This document shows, in pieces, positions 9,748 to 20,939 of a DNA stretch of 64,000 bases (positions are counted from its first letter, which is position 1; every line of letters begins with the position of its first letter). The stretch is from Betaproteobacteria bacterium. Lineage in GTDB: Bacteria; Pseudomonadota; Gammaproteobacteria; Burkholderiales; Rhodocyclaceae. The translations under genes were made by a program, and so were the position numbers. Where the stretch lies: NCBI GenBank assembly GCA_016234745.1, contig JACRAR010000076.1, positions 1-64,000 on the forward strand, read 5' to 3'. The notes under the pieces are model-generated. The model saw only the letters and a program-made list of their open reading frames with translations, had not been told where the DNA came from and did not search any database.

Positions 9748-10532
9748 ATATATTTGCTGTTTTGCTGAGCACCATGCTGCTGCTGGGGGGCTGTGCTGCC
9801 GTCAGGGGCGGCTCCGGCCAATCGGCTGAGCCTCCCGTGTCCCAGCAGACCGCAACCAGTGAGGCCCGTCAGCGTGCCAAGGTGCATACTGAGCTCGGTG
9901 CGCTCTATATGCAGCGCGGCAACATGGGCGTAGCACTGGAAGAGGCACGCACGGCGCTTTCGGCCGATTCCGGTTATGCTCCTGCGCATAATCTGATGGG
10001 CTTGGTGTATATGCAATTGCATGAAGATCGCAGCGCTGAAAAGAGTTTCGAGCAGGCGCTGGCGCTTGCTCCGGGAGATCCGGAAATCAACAACAGTTTC
10101 GGCTGGTTTCTCTGCCAAACAGGGCGTGAGCAAATCGCCATGCCGTATTTTCTGGCAGCAATAAAAAGCCCGTTGTATGCCACGCCCAGCATGCCCTCCA
10201 CCAATGCTGGCATCTGTTCTTTGCGGCTGAAGGATGACAAAGCGGCTGAGGATCATTTCATGCGAGCATTGCGCCTGGACGGCAACAACGACCGGGCGCT
10301 GTACTTTCTTTCCGATATCAATTATCGCCAGGGCCGGTATGCTGCGGCACGACAATACCTGGCCGATTTGCACAAACTCGCGGAACCAAGCCCGGAGTCG
10401 CTTTGGCTGGCAGTCCGTGTTGAGCGCAAGATGGGTGATCGCGAATCAGAGGCGCGTTTCGCTTCGCAGTTGAAGCGAAAATTCAACGGTACGCCCGAGC
10501 AGCTGAAGTTGATGCAGGGGCAATACGAGTGA
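9744..10532 (+). CDS. pilW: type IV pilus biogenesis/stability lipoprotein PilW (PilF), TPR protein
   Basis: An outer-membrane lipoprotein that helps the secretin PilQ assemble. The 262-residue product has a lipobox (LLLGGC, lipidated Cys about residue 17) followed by TPR units: [78 protein letters not shown] and [24 protein letters not shown]. The start is GTG, overlapping the rlmN stop by 4 bases. The slot between rlmN and rodZ is the usual place of pilF/pilW in gamma- and betaproteobacteria. Confidence 0.9.
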   Translation: MNIFAVLLSTMLLLGGCAAVRGGSGQSAEPPVSQQTATSEARQRAKVHTELGALYMQRGNMGVALEEARTALSADSGYAPAHNLMGLVYMQLHEDRSAEKSFEQALALAPGDPEINNSFGWFLCQTGREQIAMPYFLAAIKSPLYATPSMPSTNAGICSLRLKDDKAAEDHFMRALRLDGNNDRALYFLSDINYRQGRYAAARQYLADLHKLAEPSPESLWLAVRVERKMGDRESEARFASQLKRKFNGTPEQLKLMQGQYE

Positions 10533-11404
10533 GCGACATCCGGGAATCATCCGATCTAGCGGAATCTCCTGTTCCTGTGGAAGCGCCATTGGTGGAGAAG
10601 GAGCTTGATCAGAACGTTAATGCAATACCTGTTGTGCCGCCTTTACCCGTCAGCAATTCTCCAGGAGATTGCTTGCGTGACGCCCGCACCGCGCTTGGCC
10701 TAACAATTGCCGATGTAGCGCAATCGATCAAATTCAGTCCCCGCCAGATTGAGACGCTAGAGCGCAATGATTTTGACAAGTTGCCTGGAGCGACCTTTGT
10801 CCGTGGTTTCATACGCAGCTACGCCAAATTATTGCGTCTGGACGAGCAGGCGCTGCTGGTCATGCTGGATCAGAAGACGCCGCATGCCGATCTTCAAATC
10901 AATCTGCCGGAAGATACGGGCGCCGCTTTGCCTCAGCCTGGAGAGCAACGCAATTATCTTCCCCACTTGGTACTGGTCGTTGTTCTTGCCGCGTTGGCAC
11001 TCGCCCTTTTCTCATTTTTCGACTGGCCAAGCAAGCCGGACACGCCAAAGCCCACCAGCAATGCGCCCGCTGTTGCGCCTCCTCTGGCGCATATCGAGCA
11101 GCCCCCGGCAACGCGCTACGAGCCGGGGCAGCCGGTGCCACCGAGCGATCCATTGCCTGGTCCGGATATTCGGCAACTGGTGTTCGTTTTTGAGGACAAG
11201 TCATGGGTGGAGGTCAAAGACGCGGCACAGCGCGTGATCTTTGCCCAAAACAATGAACCGGGCACGCGTCAAATCGTCAATGGCAAGCCACCCTTTGCCT
11301 TGGTCATCGGCAATGCTTCGCGGGTTCAGTTGCAGTTCGAAGACCGGCAAATCGATTTACAGCCGCATACCAAGGTCGATGTGGCGCGGTTTACTCTCGA
11401 ATGA
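10529..11404 (+). CDS. rodZ: RodZ-like helix-turn-helix membrane protein
   Basis: A cytoskeletal and cell-shape factor that links MreB to the membrane. The 291-residue protein has a cytoplasmic Xre-type helix-turn-helix ([35 protein letters not shown], about residues 50-85), [16 protein letters not shown], one membrane segment ([18 protein letters not shown], about 150-168), a proline-rich linker and the C-terminal DUF4115 beta domain ([14 protein letters not shown] ... [17 protein letters not shown]). GTG start, 4-base overlap with pilW; 4-base overlap with ispG at the other end. Confidence 0.88.
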   Translation: MSDIRESSDLAESPVPVEAPLVEKELDQNVNAIPVVPPLPVSNSPGDCLRDARTALGLTIADVAQSIKFSPRQIETLERNDFDKLPGATFVRGFIRSYAKLLRLDEQALLVMLDQKTPHADLQINLPEDTGAALPQPGEQRNYLPHLVLVVVLAALALALFSFFDWPSKPDTPKPTSNAPAVAPPLAHIEQPPATRYEPGQPVPPSDPLPGPDIRQLVFVFEDKSWVEVKDAAQRVIFAQNNEPGTRQIVNGKPPFALVIGNASRVQLQFEDRQIDLQPHTKVDVARFTLE

Positions 11405-12672
11405 ATTCAGTCGATCAGCAATTAACTCTGCTTGAACTGCCACGGCGGAAAACGCGTCGAGTCCTGGTGGGGAATATCGCCATTGGCGGCGATGCTCCGG
11501 TCGTGGTGCAATCCATGACCAATACCGATACGGCTGACGCGGTTGCCACCAGCACGCAGGTGATGCAGTTGGCTCATGCCGGTTCGGAAATCGTGCGGAT
11601 TACAGTGAACAATCGCGGGGCGGCGGTGGCAGTACCCAGGATTCGAGAGCGGCTGCTGCAACTGAATATGAATGTGCCGCTGGTAGGCGATTTCCACTTC
11701 AATGGCCACAAACTTCTGGAGGAGATACCCGATTGTGCCGCTGCATTGGATAAGCTGCGCATCAACCCCGGCAATGTGGGTAAGGGCAAGCGGCGTGACG
11801 AACAGTTCGCCCGCCTGATCGAGATTGCCTGTCAGCACGATAAACCGGTGCGGATTGGCGTCAATTGGGGCAGCCTCGATCCCTCCTTGCTCGCCCGCAT
11901 CATGGATGAGAATGCCAGGCGTAGCGAACCGAAAAATGCCAATGCCATCATGCGCGAGGCAATGATTGCCTCAGCGCTTGAAAGCGCGGCGAAAGCGGAA
12001 GAAATCGGCTTGGCCGGCGACAAGATCGTCCTCTCCTGCAAAGTTTCGACGGTTCAGGACTTGATCGCCATCTACCTGGAACTGGCGGCTGTATGTGATT
12101 ACCCGTTGCATCTTGGCTTGACCGAGGCCGGCATGGGCAGCAAGGGCATCGTCGCTTCCACGGCGGCATTGGCTGTGCTGTTGCAGCAGGGAATCGGCAA
12201 TACCATCCGTGTCTCTTTGACTCCAGAACCTAACGGCGATCGGACTCGTGAAGTCGTTGTGGCGCAGGAAATCCTGCAGACCATGGGGCTGCGTGCATTC
12301 ACCCCACTCGTGGCGGCTTGTCCCGGGTGCGGCCGAACCACCAGCAGCGTTTTCCAGGAGCTGGCACAGGACATTCAGGGTTACGTACGTGACCAAATGC
12401 CGAAATGGCGTTTGGAATACAAGGGCGTGGAAAACATGACTTTGGCGGTCATGGGTTGCGTGGTGAATGGCCCCGGTGAAAGCAAGCATGCCAATATCGG
12501 CATCAGTCTTCCTGGAACCGGCGAATCTCCCGTGGCGCCTGTCTATATTGACGGAGAACATGCCCAGACCCTCAAGGGCAGCAATATTGCTGGCGAATTT
12601 CGCGCACTCATCGATGATTACGTTCTGCGCAAATTTCCCCGTCGCAACGATTTGAACGGCAGTCCGCAATGA
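11401..12672 (+). CDS. ispG: 4-hydroxy-3-methylbut-2-en-1-yl diphosphate synthase (IspG/GcpE)
   Basis: Catalyses the reductive ring opening of MEcPP in the MEP isoprenoid pathway using a [4Fe-4S] cluster. The 423-residue protein shows [24 protein letters not shown]-type [22 protein letters not shown] and the cluster cysteines in [13 protein letters not shown] and [11 protein letters not shown]. It is longer than E. coli IspG (372), as is common in betaproteobacteria, which carry an insertion between the TIM barrel and the Fe-S domain. ATGA overlaps join it to rodZ and hisS. Confidence 0.96.
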   Translation: MNSVDQQLTLLELPRRKTRRVLVGNIAIGGDAPVVVQSMTNTDTADAVATSTQVMQLAHAGSEIVRITVNNRGAAVAVPRIRERLLQLNMNVPLVGDFHFNGHKLLEEIPDCAAALDKLRINPGNVGKGKRRDEQFARLIEIACQHDKPVRIGVNWGSLDPSLLARIMDENARRSEPKNANAIMREAMIASALESAAKAEEIGLAGDKIVLSCKVSTVQDLIAIYLELAAVCDYPLHLGLTEAGMGSKGIVASTAALAVLLQQGIGNTIRVSLTPEPNGDRTREVVVAQEILQTMGLRAFTPLVAACPGCGRTTSSVFQELAQDIQGYVRDQMPKWRLEYKGVENMTLAVMGCVVNGPGESKHANIGISLPGTGESPVAPVYIDGEHAQTLKGSNIAGEFRALIDDYVLRKFPRRNDLNGSPQ

Positions 12673-13964
12673 GCCAGATTTTGCAAGCCATCCGCGGCAT
12701 GAACGACATCCTGCCAGAGGAAGCCGAACTTTGGGAACAATTCGAAGAGGCGGTGCGCGATTGGTTGCGCAGCTATGGCTATCGCCCCATCCGTATGCCT
12801 GTGGTCGAACCGACGCCCCTGTTTGCGCGAGCAATCGGCGCGGTGACCGATATCGTCGAAAAGGAGATGTATTCCTTTACCGACAGTCTCAATGGCGAGC
12901 TTCTGACCCTGCGTCCGGAAGGCACGGCCGGTTGCGTACGTGCCGCCCTCCAGCACAATCTTCTCTACGACGGACCGAAGCGGCTTTGGTATCAGGGGCC
13001 GATGTTCCGCCATGAGCGGCCGCAGAAGGGACGCTATCGACAGTTTCACCAGATCGGCGTCGAGGCCCTCGGTTACAGCGGCCCTGACATCGATGCCGAG
13101 ATGATCCAGATGTGTCAGCGGTTTTGGGATGATCTTGGACTCAAGAACGTTCACCTGGAACTCAACTCGCTCGGCCAGACCGAGGAGCGGCAAGCGCATC
13201 GCGCTGCCTTGATCGAATATTTCTCTAGTCATGCGGCACTGCTCGATGCAGACGCACAGAGGCGTCTGCACAGCAATCCTTTGCGCATCCTGGACAGCAA
13301 GAATCCGGCGATGCAAGATCTCATCGAGAAAGCGCCGCGCCTTCTCGATCACCTTGGCCCGGACTCCTTGCGCCATTTTGAGTCTGTCCAGGTACTGCTC
13401 AAGGATTCGGGCATCCCCTATCGCATCAATCCGCGCTTGGTGCGTGGCCTTGACTATTACAACCTGACAGTGTTCGAATGGGTCACCGATAGTTTGGGTG
13501 CCCAGGGTACGGTGTGCGCAGGCGGCCGCTATGATGGCTTGTTTGCCCAACTCGGCGGCAAGTCCCAACCAGCCTGCGGTTTTGCCATGGGCATCGAGAG
13601 GTTGTTGATGCTGTGGCAGGGTGCCGGTGGCAAGGCGCCCCCCCAAGCTGTTGACATCTATGTAGTGCATCAGGGAGAGCAGGCACAGCGCTTTGCCTTC
13701 AGGGTTGCCGAAGGTCTGCGGGATAATGGCTACAGCGTCCAGTTGCACTGCGGCGGAGGCAACTTCAAGGCGCAAATGAAGCGTGCCGACAATTCAGGGG
13801 CAATGCTTGCGGCCATCATTGGGGAAGATGAAGCAGCAGCCAGCGAAGTTACACTCAAGCCGTTGCGCGAATCTATCGAACAGCGTCGCGTAGCTTACGA
13901 CCAACTTGCCGAGGCAATCGGTGAATTGCTTTATGAATGGGATGATGAAAATGGCGGTATATGA
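12669..13964 (+). CDS. hisS: histidyl-tRNA synthetase
   Basis: Class II synthetase that charges tRNA-His. The 431 residues start [19 protein letters not shown] and contain motif 2 ([24 protein letters not shown]), the histidine-A loop [14 protein letters not shown] and motif 3 ([10 protein letters not shown]-like [27 protein letters not shown]), ending with the anticodon-binding domain ([25 protein letters not shown]). Starts within the ispG stop; its 3' end overlaps yfgM by 14 bases. Confidence 0.97.
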   Translation: MSQILQAIRGMNDILPEEAELWEQFEEAVRDWLRSYGYRPIRMPVVEPTPLFARAIGAVTDIVEKEMYSFTDSLNGELLTLRPEGTAGCVRAALQHNLLYDGPKRLWYQGPMFRHERPQKGRYRQFHQIGVEALGYSGPDIDAEMIQMCQRFWDDLGLKNVHLELNSLGQTEERQAHRAALIEYFSSHAALLDADAQRRLHSNPLRILDSKNPAMQDLIEKAPRLLDHLGPDSLRHFESVQVLLKDSGIPYRINPRLVRGLDYYNLTVFEWVTDSLGAQGTVCAGGRYDGLFAQLGGKSQPACGFAMGIERLLMLWQGAGGKAPPQAVDIYVVHQGEQAQRFAFRVAEGLRDNGYSVQLHCGGGNFKAQMKRADNSGAMLAAIIGEDEAAASEVTLKPLRESIEQRRVAYDQLAEAIGELLYEWDDENGGI

Positions 13965-14622
13965 TCTCGAGGAACAGGAACAACTTGACGAAATCAAAAC
14001 CTGGTGGAAGCAATATGGCGGCCAGGTGACAGCAGCGGTGGTCATTCTTGCCCTCGGCGTGGTTGGTTGGCAAGGATGGAACTGGTGGCAACACGATCAG
14101 GCAGTACAAGCTGCGACCGTCTATGCGGCTGTTGAGCGAGCGGCGAGCGAACGCGATGCGAAAAAGGCGCGCGAGGCGGCGGGAGACTTGATCGACAAGT
14201 TTCCCCGGACTGCTTACTCCGGCATGGCGGCCATGATTTCAGCGAAAATTCAGGCGGAGAGCGGTGATCTGAAGGGCGCCAAACTGCAATTGGGCTGGGC
14301 TGCCGACAATGCGCAAGACAATGCGATGCGCGATCTGGCCCGCTTGCGTCTGGCGGCAGTATTGCTGGATGAGAAAACCTACGATGAAGCCCTGAAGCAA
14401 GTGGCTAGCGATCCGTCCTCTCCCTTTGCGGCGCGCTATGCCGAACTCAGGGGAGATATTTTTTCGGCGCAAGGAAAACTGGAAGAAGCCAAGACCGCGT
14501 ATCAGACCGCTTTGACTAAAATAGATGAAGCGCAGAAAGCAGCTGGAAACGACCAGCGTCGTGGTCAGTACCGCGACCTGATCCAGGTCAAGCTCGAGTC
14601 GCTTGGGGGCAAGTCGTCATGA
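13951..14622 (+). CDS. yfgM: YfgM-family TPR membrane protein (ancillary SecYEG translocon partner)
   Basis: A bitopic inner-membrane protein with a periplasmic TPR domain that acts with PpiD at the Sec translocon. In the 223 residues I see a short cytoplasmic start ([20 protein letters not shown]), one membrane segment ([21 protein letters not shown], about residues 24-44) and helical repeats behind it. The ATG at 13951 fits the family; ATGs at 13942 and 13945 are alternatives. It lies between hisS and bamB, as in E. coli and its relatives. Confidence 0.9.
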   Translation: MAVYDLEEQEQLDEIKTWWKQYGGQVTAAVVILALGVVGWQGWNWWQHDQAVQAATVYAAVERAASERDAKKAREAAGDLIDKFPRTAYSGMAAMISAKIQAESGDLKGAKLQLGWAADNAQDNAMRDLARLRLAAVLLDEKTYDEALKQVASDPSSPFAARYAELRGDIFSAQGKLEEAKTAYQTALTKIDEAQKAAGNDQRRGQYRDLIQVKLESLGGKSS

Positions 14623-15785
14623 GGAAATCGTTCTGGCCGGGTTTTTTCGTGGCAACCCTGACATTGCTTGGCGGTTGCTCGACGCTGGACAAGCTCAATC
14701 CGTTTTCAACCAGCCCGACGAAAAGCAAACCGGCTGAACTGGTCCAACTCACCCCTGTCGTAAATCTTCGAGCGGTCTGGCAGGCCAGTATTGGAGCCAG
14801 CGAGGAATTCGTATTTACGCCAGCAGTTATCGGCAATAGCGTTTATGCGGCAGCGCGCGACGGTTCCGTGGCGCGCTTTGACGACGGACGTCAGGCGTGG
14901 CACATCAGTGCCGGTCAAGTGCTGTCAGGTGGTGTTGGCAGCGACGGCAAATTGGTAGTGGTGGGAACGCCCAAAGGCGAGGTGCTGACGTTCGATGCCG
15001 CCAGCGGCAAGGAACTCTGGCGGGTGCGCGTCAGTTCGGAAGTGCTTGCGGCGCCGGTAATCGGCGACGGACTCGTGGCGGTACGCAGCGGTGACGCGCG
15101 AATTTATGGACTGGAGGCAGCCGATGGCAAGCGACGTTGGGTATATCAACGCAGCACGCCGGCCCTTTCCTTGCGCAGCCACGCCGGCTTGACCCTGGCA
15201 GGGCGATCCGTACTGGCGGGATTCCCCGGCGGCAGGCTGGTGTCGATCAGCACGGCGAACGGTGCTGCCTTGTGGGAAAGTGCAGTGGCCATACCCAAGG
15301 GTGCTACAGAGCTTGAACGGGTGGCTGATGTTACCAGCAATCCCATCGTCACTGAACGCGAAGTTTGCGCGGTGGCTTACCAGGGAAGGGCAGCATGCTT
15401 CGATCTGAATAATGGCAATCAGTTGTGGACGCGCGAGATTACCAGCAGCGCCGGGCTCGACGCCGATGCAAAGGCAGTCTATGTCAGTGATGACAAGGGT
15501 GCGGTCCAGGCCTTCGACAAGAGCAACGGCTCAAGCTTGTGGAAACAGGACAAGTTGTTCATGCGTGGCTTGTCGCGGCCCCTGGTTCTGCGCGACACAC
15601 TAAGCAAATATGTTGCAGTTGCCGACTATCAGGGCGTGGTGCATCTGTTGCGCACCGAGGATGGCGGGTTTGCCGGCCGTTTCATGACTGACGGCAGCGC
15701 CGTATCCGCCGACCCGCAACCCGCCAGGGATGGACTGGTGATTCAGACGCTGAAAGGCGGTATTTTCGCGCTCTCTGCGAAATGA
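14619..15785 (+). CDS. bamB: outer membrane protein assembly factor BamB
   Basis: A lipoprotein of the BAM complex that inserts beta-barrel proteins into the outer membrane. The 388-residue product has a signal peptide with lipobox LLGGCS (Cys near residue 19) and an eight-bladed PQQ-type propeller with blade repeats such as VYAAARDGSVARFDDGRQAWH, LTFDAASGKELWRVRV, IYGLEAADGKRRWVYQR and ACFDLNNGNQLWTREI. Overlaps the yfgM stop by 4 bases; der follows after 69 bases. Confidence 0.95.
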   Translation: MRKSFWPGFFVATLTLLGGCSTLDKLNPFSTSPTKSKPAELVQLTPVVNLRAVWQASIGASEEFVFTPAVIGNSVYAAARDGSVARFDDGRQAWHISAGQVLSGGVGSDGKLVVVGTPKGEVLTFDAASGKELWRVRVSSEVLAAPVIGDGLVAVRSGDARIYGLEAADGKRRWVYQRSTPALSLRSHAGLTLAGRSVLAGFPGGRLVSISTANGAALWESAVAIPKGATELERVADVTSNPIVTEREVCAVAYQGRAACFDLNNGNQLWTREITSSAGLDADAKAVYVSDDKGAVQAFDKSNGSSLWKQDKLFMRGLSRPLVLRDTLSKYVAVADYQGVVHLLRTEDGGFAGRFMTDGSAVSADPQPARDGLVIQTLKGGIFALSAK

Positions 15786-15854
15786 GTTGAATCGCGTGTT
15801 ACGTATAAGTCAGGAGTTGCTGCGTAATATTGACGAGGATCCTGGACTCGCTCC

Positions 15855-17192
15855 ATGAATCCAACGCTGGTCATTGTTGGCCGACCCAATGTCGGCAAAT
15901 CAACCCTATTTAATCGACTCACCCGGTCACGCGACGCCTTGGTTGCTGATTTGCCTGGACTGACCCGCGATCGTCATTACGGTCGAGGCCGTCTGGGAAA
16001 CAGAAACTATTTGGTGGTCGACACGGGCGGATTCGAGCCTGCCGCCAAGGGAGGCATCCTGCATGAGATGGCGCGGCAGGCCGAGGCGGCAATTGCCGAG
16101 GCAGACATGCTGCTGTTTGTGGTGGATGGCAGGGAAGGTTTGACTGCGCAGGATAGAGAGATTGCAGTTCTTTTGCGCAAAGTCGGCCGACCGCTGTTGC
16201 TGATCGTCAACAAAGGCGAGGGCATGAATCGGCCGCTCGTGGCGGCGGAATTTCATGAACTAGGATGCGGCACACCCCTGGTCATTTCGGCTGCGCATGG
16301 AGATGGCGTGCGCGAGCTCGTGGATGAGGCACTTGCCTTTTTTCCAGAAAAGAGCGAGTCAGTACCGGAAAGTGCAGGTCCCCGGGTTGCCGTGGCAGGG
16401 CGCCCCAACGTGGGCAAAAGCACGCTCATTAACACCTTGCTTGGCGAAGAGCGGGTCATTGCGTTCGATCAGCCAGGCACGACGCGCGATGCCATCGAAG
16501 TTCCCTTCTCCCGAAACGGACGCGCTTACACCCTAATTGATACAGCCGGTTTGCGGCGTCGTGGCAAGGTCTTCGAAACTGTTGAGAAGTTCTCGGTGAT
16601 CAAGACGCTGCAGGCGATTGAAGAATGCAATGTGGTCGTCCTGATGGTCGATGCCAGCCAGGACATCTCGGATCAGGACGCGCATATCGCCGCGTATGCC
16701 ATCGAAGCCGGGCGTGCCTTGGTTGTTGCAGTGAATAAATGGGATGCAGTCGACGACTATCGCCGCGAGATCGTCAAGTTGAACATTGAACGCAAACTGA
16801 ATTTTCTAAGTTTTGCTCGCATCCATTACATATCCGCACTGCACGGCGAGGGCGTTTCAGGAGTGATCACCTCTGTGGATAAAGCCTGGGCTGCCGCTTC
16901 GGCCAATCTACCCACGCCGCAATTGACCCGCGCCTTGATTGCCGCAGTAGCAAAGCAGGCTCCGCCCCGCCATGGTTTGTTTCGCCCGAAGCTTCGTTAC
17001 GCTCATCAGGGAGGACGCAACCCTCCCTTGATCGTGATCCATGGCAATGCCCTCGATCATCTTCCCGAGGCTTACCGGCGTTACCTCGAACGGGCTTTCG
17101 TCGAAGTGTTCAAGCTGCGGGGGACGCCTTTGCGGGTTCAGTTCAAGAGTTCAAGCAACCCCTACAACAAGAGAAAAGATCAGGTACGATAG
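15855..17192 (+). CDS. der: ribosome assembly GTPase Der (EngA)
   Basis: Tandem-G-domain GTPase needed for 50S assembly. The 445-residue protein has G domain 1 with [26 protein letters not shown] and DTGGFEP; its G4 motif reads NKGEG, with Glu where NKxD has Asp. G domain 2 has [37 protein letters not shown] and [10 protein letters not shown]-terminal KH-like domain ends [19 protein letters not shown]. Complete in length. Confidence 0.97.
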   Translation: MNPTLVIVGRPNVGKSTLFNRLTRSRDALVADLPGLTRDRHYGRGRLGNRNYLVVDTGGFEPAAKGGILHEMARQAEAAIAEADMLLFVVDGREGLTAQDREIAVLLRKVGRPLLLIVNKGEGMNRPLVAAEFHELGCGTPLVISAAHGDGVRELVDEALAFFPEKSESVPESAGPRVAVAGRPNVGKSTLINTLLGEERVIAFDQPGTTRDAIEVPFSRNGRAYTLIDTAGLRRRGKVFETVEKFSVIKTLQAIEECNVVVLMVDASQDISDQDAHIAAYAIEAGRALVVAVNKWDAVDDYRREIVKLNIERKLNFLSFARIHYISALHGEGVSGVITSVDKAWAAASANLPTPQLTRALIAAVAKQAPPRHGLFRPKLRYAHQGGRNPPLIVIHGNALDHLPEAYRRYLERAFVEVFKLRGTPLRVQFKSSSNPYNKRKDQVR

Positions 17193-17297
17193 GCGACATG
17201 CTTTAGGCTTCAACTCCCCGAACCTGAATCATGCAGCTGGTAGAGCACCAAAAAATGTTTTACAGTGAGCACTCAAAACTAGAACAAAGGATCCATC

Positions 17298-17534
17298 ATG
17301 AGCAATAAAGGGCAATTTCTACAAGACCCGTTCCTGAATGCGCTGCGCAAGGAGCACATCCCAGTCTCGATTTATCTGGTCAATGGAATCAAGCTGCAAG
17401 GACAGATTGAGTCTTTCGACCAGTATGTGGTCCTGCTCAAGAACACTTTGACCCAGATGGTCTATAAGCATGCCATCTCGACTGTGGTGCCGGCGCGTCC
17501 GGTCAGCATAGATCTGGACAGCGACAGCGAGTAA
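17298..17534 (+). CDS. hfq: RNA chaperone Hfq
   Basis: Hexameric Sm-like protein that pairs small RNAs with mRNAs. The 78-residue product contains the Sm1 motif [33 protein letters not shown] and Sm2 [10 protein letters not shown]. The C-terminal tail is very short ([13 protein letters not shown]), as in other betaproteobacteria. AAAGGA lies before the ATG. hflX, hflK and hflC follow in the usual order. Confidence 0.98.
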   Translation: MSNKGQFLQDPFLNALRKEHIPVSIYLVNGIKLQGQIESFDQYVVLLKNTLTQMVYKHAISTVVPARPVSIDLDSDSE

Positions 17535-17591
17535 TGGCGGTTGCGCCGGTGGCAGGCATACAGTCCGGCGTCGCAGGTCAATTTTCCCCCG

Positions 17592-18737
17592 ATGATTGAG
17601 CCCCCCATGGGTGGAGAGGAGGGAATTCGTGCGGTTCTTGTGCAACTGGATTTCGGTGAAGGCGGTTATGCTGAACGGCTGACCGAGTTCAAGCTTCTTG
17701 CCAGCAGCGCTGGAACATCCCCGCAGGAGGTTATCCGGGGAAAGCGTCAGGCCCCCGATCCGGCCACCTTTGCCGGCAAGGGCAAGGTGGCCGAAATTGC
17801 TTCCGCTGTCAGCCAGTATCAGGCAGTCATCGTTATTTTCAATCATGAACTGAGCGCTGGGCAGCAGCGCAATCTTGAAAATATGCTCGATTGCCGCGTC
17901 ATTGATCGCAACGCGCTGATTCTCGATATTTTCGCTCAGCGTGCCCAGACCCATGAAGGCAAGCTGCAGGTGGAACTGGCTCAACTGCAGCATCTGGCCA
18001 CCCGTCTGGTGCGCGGCTGGACCCATTTGGAACGGCAGAAAGGCGGCATCGGTCTACGCGGACCGGGTGAGAAACAGCTTGAAACCGACCGGCGATTGCT
18101 TGGCAAGCGCGTCAGCCTTCTCAAACAGTCGCTCAAGCAGCTTGAACGACAGCGCGCCGTGAGGCGTCGGGCGCGCACTCGGGGCGACATATTGACAGTC
18201 TCGCTCGTCGGTTACACAAATGCCGGCAAGACCAGCCTCTTCAATGCCTTGACCAAGGCCGGCGGCTTTGCCGCCGACCAACTCTTTGCCACCTTGGATA
18301 CGACGTCGCGCCGGCTTTTTCTGGAAAACGTCGGGCAGATCGTCATTTCCGATACCGTTGGTTTCATTCGTGACCTGCCCCACACACTGGTAGCGGCTTT
18401 TCATGCCACGCTGGAGGAGACAGGGAATTCCGATCTGCTCTTGCATGTGGTTGACTCGGCTAGTCCCGATCGGGATCAGCAAATTGCCGCAGTGAACCAG
18501 GTGTTGGCCGAGATCGGCGCTGCGGCCGTGCCGCAAATCATTGTCTGGAACAAGATCGATGCAACCATGGCTTCTCCGGGAGTTGAGCGCGACGAGTATG
18601 CTAGAATCCGCAGGGTTCGTTTGAGCGCTCGCACCGGTGTCGGACTCGATTTTCTGCGCACTGCGCTGATCGAAGTGGCACAAGAGCGTGCCTCCCGAAG
18701 TCAGGTTGAAACACCGGAAGATGATGACTTCCGATAG
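17592..18737 (+). CDS. hflX: ribosome-associated GTPase HflX
   Basis: GTPase that rescues or splits stalled ribosomes. The product (381 residues from the ATG at 17592) has the HflX N-domain (ASAGTSPQEVIRGKRQAPDPATFAGKGKVAEI is interrupted by no gap; NHELSAGQQRNLE), the signature LVRGWTHLERQKGGIGLRGPGE with a helical linker, then the G domain: SLVGYTNAGKTSLFNALT, FATLDTTSRR, DTVGFIRDLPH and WNKID. A TTG codon at 17541 would give an N-terminal extension; the ATG agrees better with relatives. Begins 57 bases after hfq. Confidence 0.94.
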   Translation: MIEPPMGGEEGIRAVLVQLDFGEGGYAERLTEFKLLASSAGTSPQEVIRGKRQAPDPATFAGKGKVAEIASAVSQYQAVIVIFNHELSAGQQRNLENMLDCRVIDRNALILDIFAQRAQTHEGKLQVELAQLQHLATRLVRGWTHLERQKGGIGLRGPGEKQLETDRRLLGKRVSLLKQSLKQLERQRAVRRRARTRGDILTVSLVGYTNAGKTSLFNALTKAGGFAADQLFATLDTTSRRLFLENVGQIVISDTVGFIRDLPHTLVAAFHATLEETGNSDLLLHVVDSASPDRDQQIAAVNQVLAEIGAAAVPQIIVWNKIDATMASPGVERDEYARIRRVRLSARTGVGLDFLRTALIEVAQERASRSQVETPEDDDFR

Positions 18738-18812
18738 AAGAGCTGGAGCCGACATATTTTGTTTTTCCTCAAAGCAAGGCTTAATCAAGTGATCGCTGCG
18801 ATACTGATGTCC

Positions 18813-20054
18813 ATGAACGACCACGGTTGGGGAAACAAGCCCGATCCCGGTGGCAACAAAGGTGGCGGGCCGCCCGATCTGGAGGAACTTTGGCGCGACG
18901 CCAACCGGCGCTTATCCGCCTTGTTCGGTCGGAAGGGCAGTGGCAATGGGGGCAGCCGTGATGCGCGGCCGCCACTCAATTTGCGCCAGTTTGGCGGCGG
19001 CATAGGTCTGCTGCTATTGCTGATACTGGTTGTATGGCTGGCAAGCGGTTTCTATATCGTCGATGAAGGGCAACGCGGTGTTGTACTTCGCTTTGGCCGA
19101 TTTACGCGGATCACGACTTCGGGTCCCAACATGCGTCTGCCGTGGCCGATCGAAAGTCATGAGATCGTCAACCTCTCCGGAGTCCGCACATTGGAAGTCG
19201 GCTATCGGGGTACGGAAAAGAACAAGGTGCTGAAAGAAGCCCTAATGCTGACCGATGACGAGAACATCGTCATGGTCCAGTTTGCCGTGCAGTACCTGCT
19301 CAAAGATCCGCAAAACTTCCTGTTCAAGAACCGTCATCCTGATGATGCGGTGATGGGTGCGGCAGAGACAGCGATTCGAGAGATCGTCGGCAAGAGCAAG
19401 ATGGATTTCGTGCTGTATGAAGGGCGGGAGCAGATTGCTGCAAATACCGCCAAGTTGATCCAGGATATCCTCGATCGCTACGAAACCGGTGTGTTGATCC
19501 GCTCTGTGACCATGCAAAGCACCCAGCCTCCGGAGCAAGTCCAGGCAGCCTTCGATGATGCGACCAAAGCGGGCCAGGACAGGGAGCGCCACAAGAATGA
19601 AGGCCAGGCGTACGCCAACGATGTGGTGCCGCGTGCGCGCGGTGCGGCCTCCCGTCTGACGGAAGAGGCCAACGGGTACAAGAGCCGCGTTATCGCCAAT
19701 GCCGAAGGCGAGGCGAGTCGTTTCAAGCAGATTCTGGTCGAGTACAGCAAGGCGCCTGAAGTCATGCGCAGTCGTCTTTATCTGGAGACGGTGCAGCAGG
19801 TCATGTCGAGCGTCAGCAAAGTCATGGTTGATACCAAAGGCGGCAATAACCTGCTGTACTTGCCCCTCGACAAGCTGATGCAGGCCGCTGGTGCCACAGC
19901 CGCGGCGACAGCTCCGGCGATTGCTGAGGCTTCCCTGGCGACGCGGCCCAGCCCGGCGGTATCCAACGAGGTACCTCCGCAATTGGAGAAGCCGGATGCC
20001 AGCGTCGCGCGTTCGCGCGATGCCCTGCGTTCGCGTGAAAGAGGAGAACGCTGA
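18813..20054 (+). CDS. hflK: FtsH protease activity modulator HflK
   Basis: SPFH/band-7 membrane protein that forms the HflKC cage around FtsH. The 413-residue product opens with a glycine-rich stretch (MNDHGWGNKPDPGGNKGGG), a single membrane segment (GIGLLLLLILVVWLASGFYIV), then the band-7 domain (DEGQRGVVLRFGRFTRITTSGPNMRLPWPIE) and a coiled helix with AEGEASRFKQILVEYSKAPEV. ATG at 18813 chosen; 18807 is possible. Its stop touches the hflC start. Confidence 0.95.
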   Translation: MNDHGWGNKPDPGGNKGGGPPDLEELWRDANRRLSALFGRKGSGNGGSRDARPPLNLRQFGGGIGLLLLLILVVWLASGFYIVDEGQRGVVLRFGRFTRITTSGPNMRLPWPIESHEIVNLSGVRTLEVGYRGTEKNKVLKEALMLTDDENIVMVQFAVQYLLKDPQNFLFKNRHPDDAVMGAAETAIREIVGKSKMDFVLYEGREQIAANTAKLIQDILDRYETGVLIRSVTMQSTQPPEQVQAAFDDATKAGQDRERHKNEGQAYANDVVPRARGAASRLTEEANGYKSRVIANAEGEASRFKQILVEYSKAPEVMRSRLYLETVQQVMSSVSKVMVDTKGGNNLLYLPLDKLMQAAGATAAATAPAIAEASLATRPSPAVSNEVPPQLEKPDASVARSRDALRSRERGER

Positions 20055-20932
20055 TGCAGCGCAGCCTTCCTCTAGTTGCAGCAGCATTGTTTGGCGGTTT
20101 GGTATTGCTGGCCATGACGCTGTTTACCGTCGATCAGCGCCAGTATGCGATCATTTTCCAGTTGGGAGAGGTCCGGGAAGTGATTCGTGAACCGGGGCTG
20201 AATTTCAAGTGGCCGCTGATTCAGAATGTGCGTTTCTTTGAAAGGCGCATCCTGACGATGGACTCTCCTGAACCGGAGCGTTTCCTGACAGCCGAAAAAA
20301 AGCCGGTATTGGTGGATTCTTATGTCAAATGGCGCATCAGCGATGTCAAGCAGTACTACATCAGCGTTGGCGGTGACGAAATCGTTGCCAAGACCCGCTT
20401 GTCGCAAACGGTAAATTCCGGGCTGCGCGAAGAATTCGGCAAACGTACCGTACACGACGTTGTTTCCGGCGAGCGCGAAAAGATCATGGCGGAAGTGCAG
20501 CGCAAGGCCGACACCGATGCGCGCAGCATGGGGGTGCAAATTGTCGATGTGCGCCTGAAGCGTGTGGATTTTCCGCCCGAAGTATCGGATTCTGTGTATC
20601 GCCGCATGGAAACGGAACGTAAGCGCGTAGCCAATGAATTGCGTTCTCAAGGTTCCGCGGAAGCCGAGAAAATCAAGGCGGATGCCGACCGGCAGCGCGA
20701 AGTGATCGTCGCCGAGGCATATCGCGATGCGCAGAAAACCAAGGGCGAAGGAGACGCCAAGGCGTCCGCAATCTATGCCCAGTCATTCGGGCAAAATCCG
20801 GAGTTTTACAGCTTCTACCGCAGCCTGGAAGCTTATCGCCAGAGCTTCAAGAACAAGAACGACATGCTGGTGGTCGACCCAAGCTCGGAGTTTTTCAAGT
20901 ACATGAAGGGCAGCGGCAAGAGCGGGAAGTGA
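20054..20932 (+). CDS. hflC: protease modulator HflC
   Basis: Partner of HflK in the SPFH cage that regulates FtsH. The 292 residues have an N-terminal membrane anchor (VAAALFGGLVLLAMTLFTV), the band-7 domain (QYAIIFQLGEVREVIREPGLNFKWPLIQNV; SYVKWRISDVKQYYISVGG), the RRMETERKRVANELRSQGSAEAEKIKADADR coiled coil and the C-terminal SLEAYRQSFKNKNDMLVVDPSSEFFKYM. It overlaps the hflK stop by one base. Confidence 0.96.
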   Translation: MQRSLPLVAAALFGGLVLLAMTLFTVDQRQYAIIFQLGEVREVIREPGLNFKWPLIQNVRFFERRILTMDSPEPERFLTAEKKPVLVDSYVKWRISDVKQYYISVGGDEIVAKTRLSQTVNSGLREEFGKRTVHDVVSGEREKIMAEVQRKADTDARSMGVQIVDVRLKRVDFPPEVSDSVYRRMETERKRVANELRSQGSAEAEKIKADADRQREVIVAEAYRDAQKTKGEGDAKASAIYAQSFGQNPEFYSFYRSLEAYRQSFKNKNDMLVVDPSSEFFKYMKGSGKSGK

Positions 20933-20939
20933 TGCTGCA

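Noticed and set aside
9201-10373. A 390-codon minus-strand open frame across rlmN and pilW
   Set aside because: It covers two well-supported plus-strand genes and shows no family motif.
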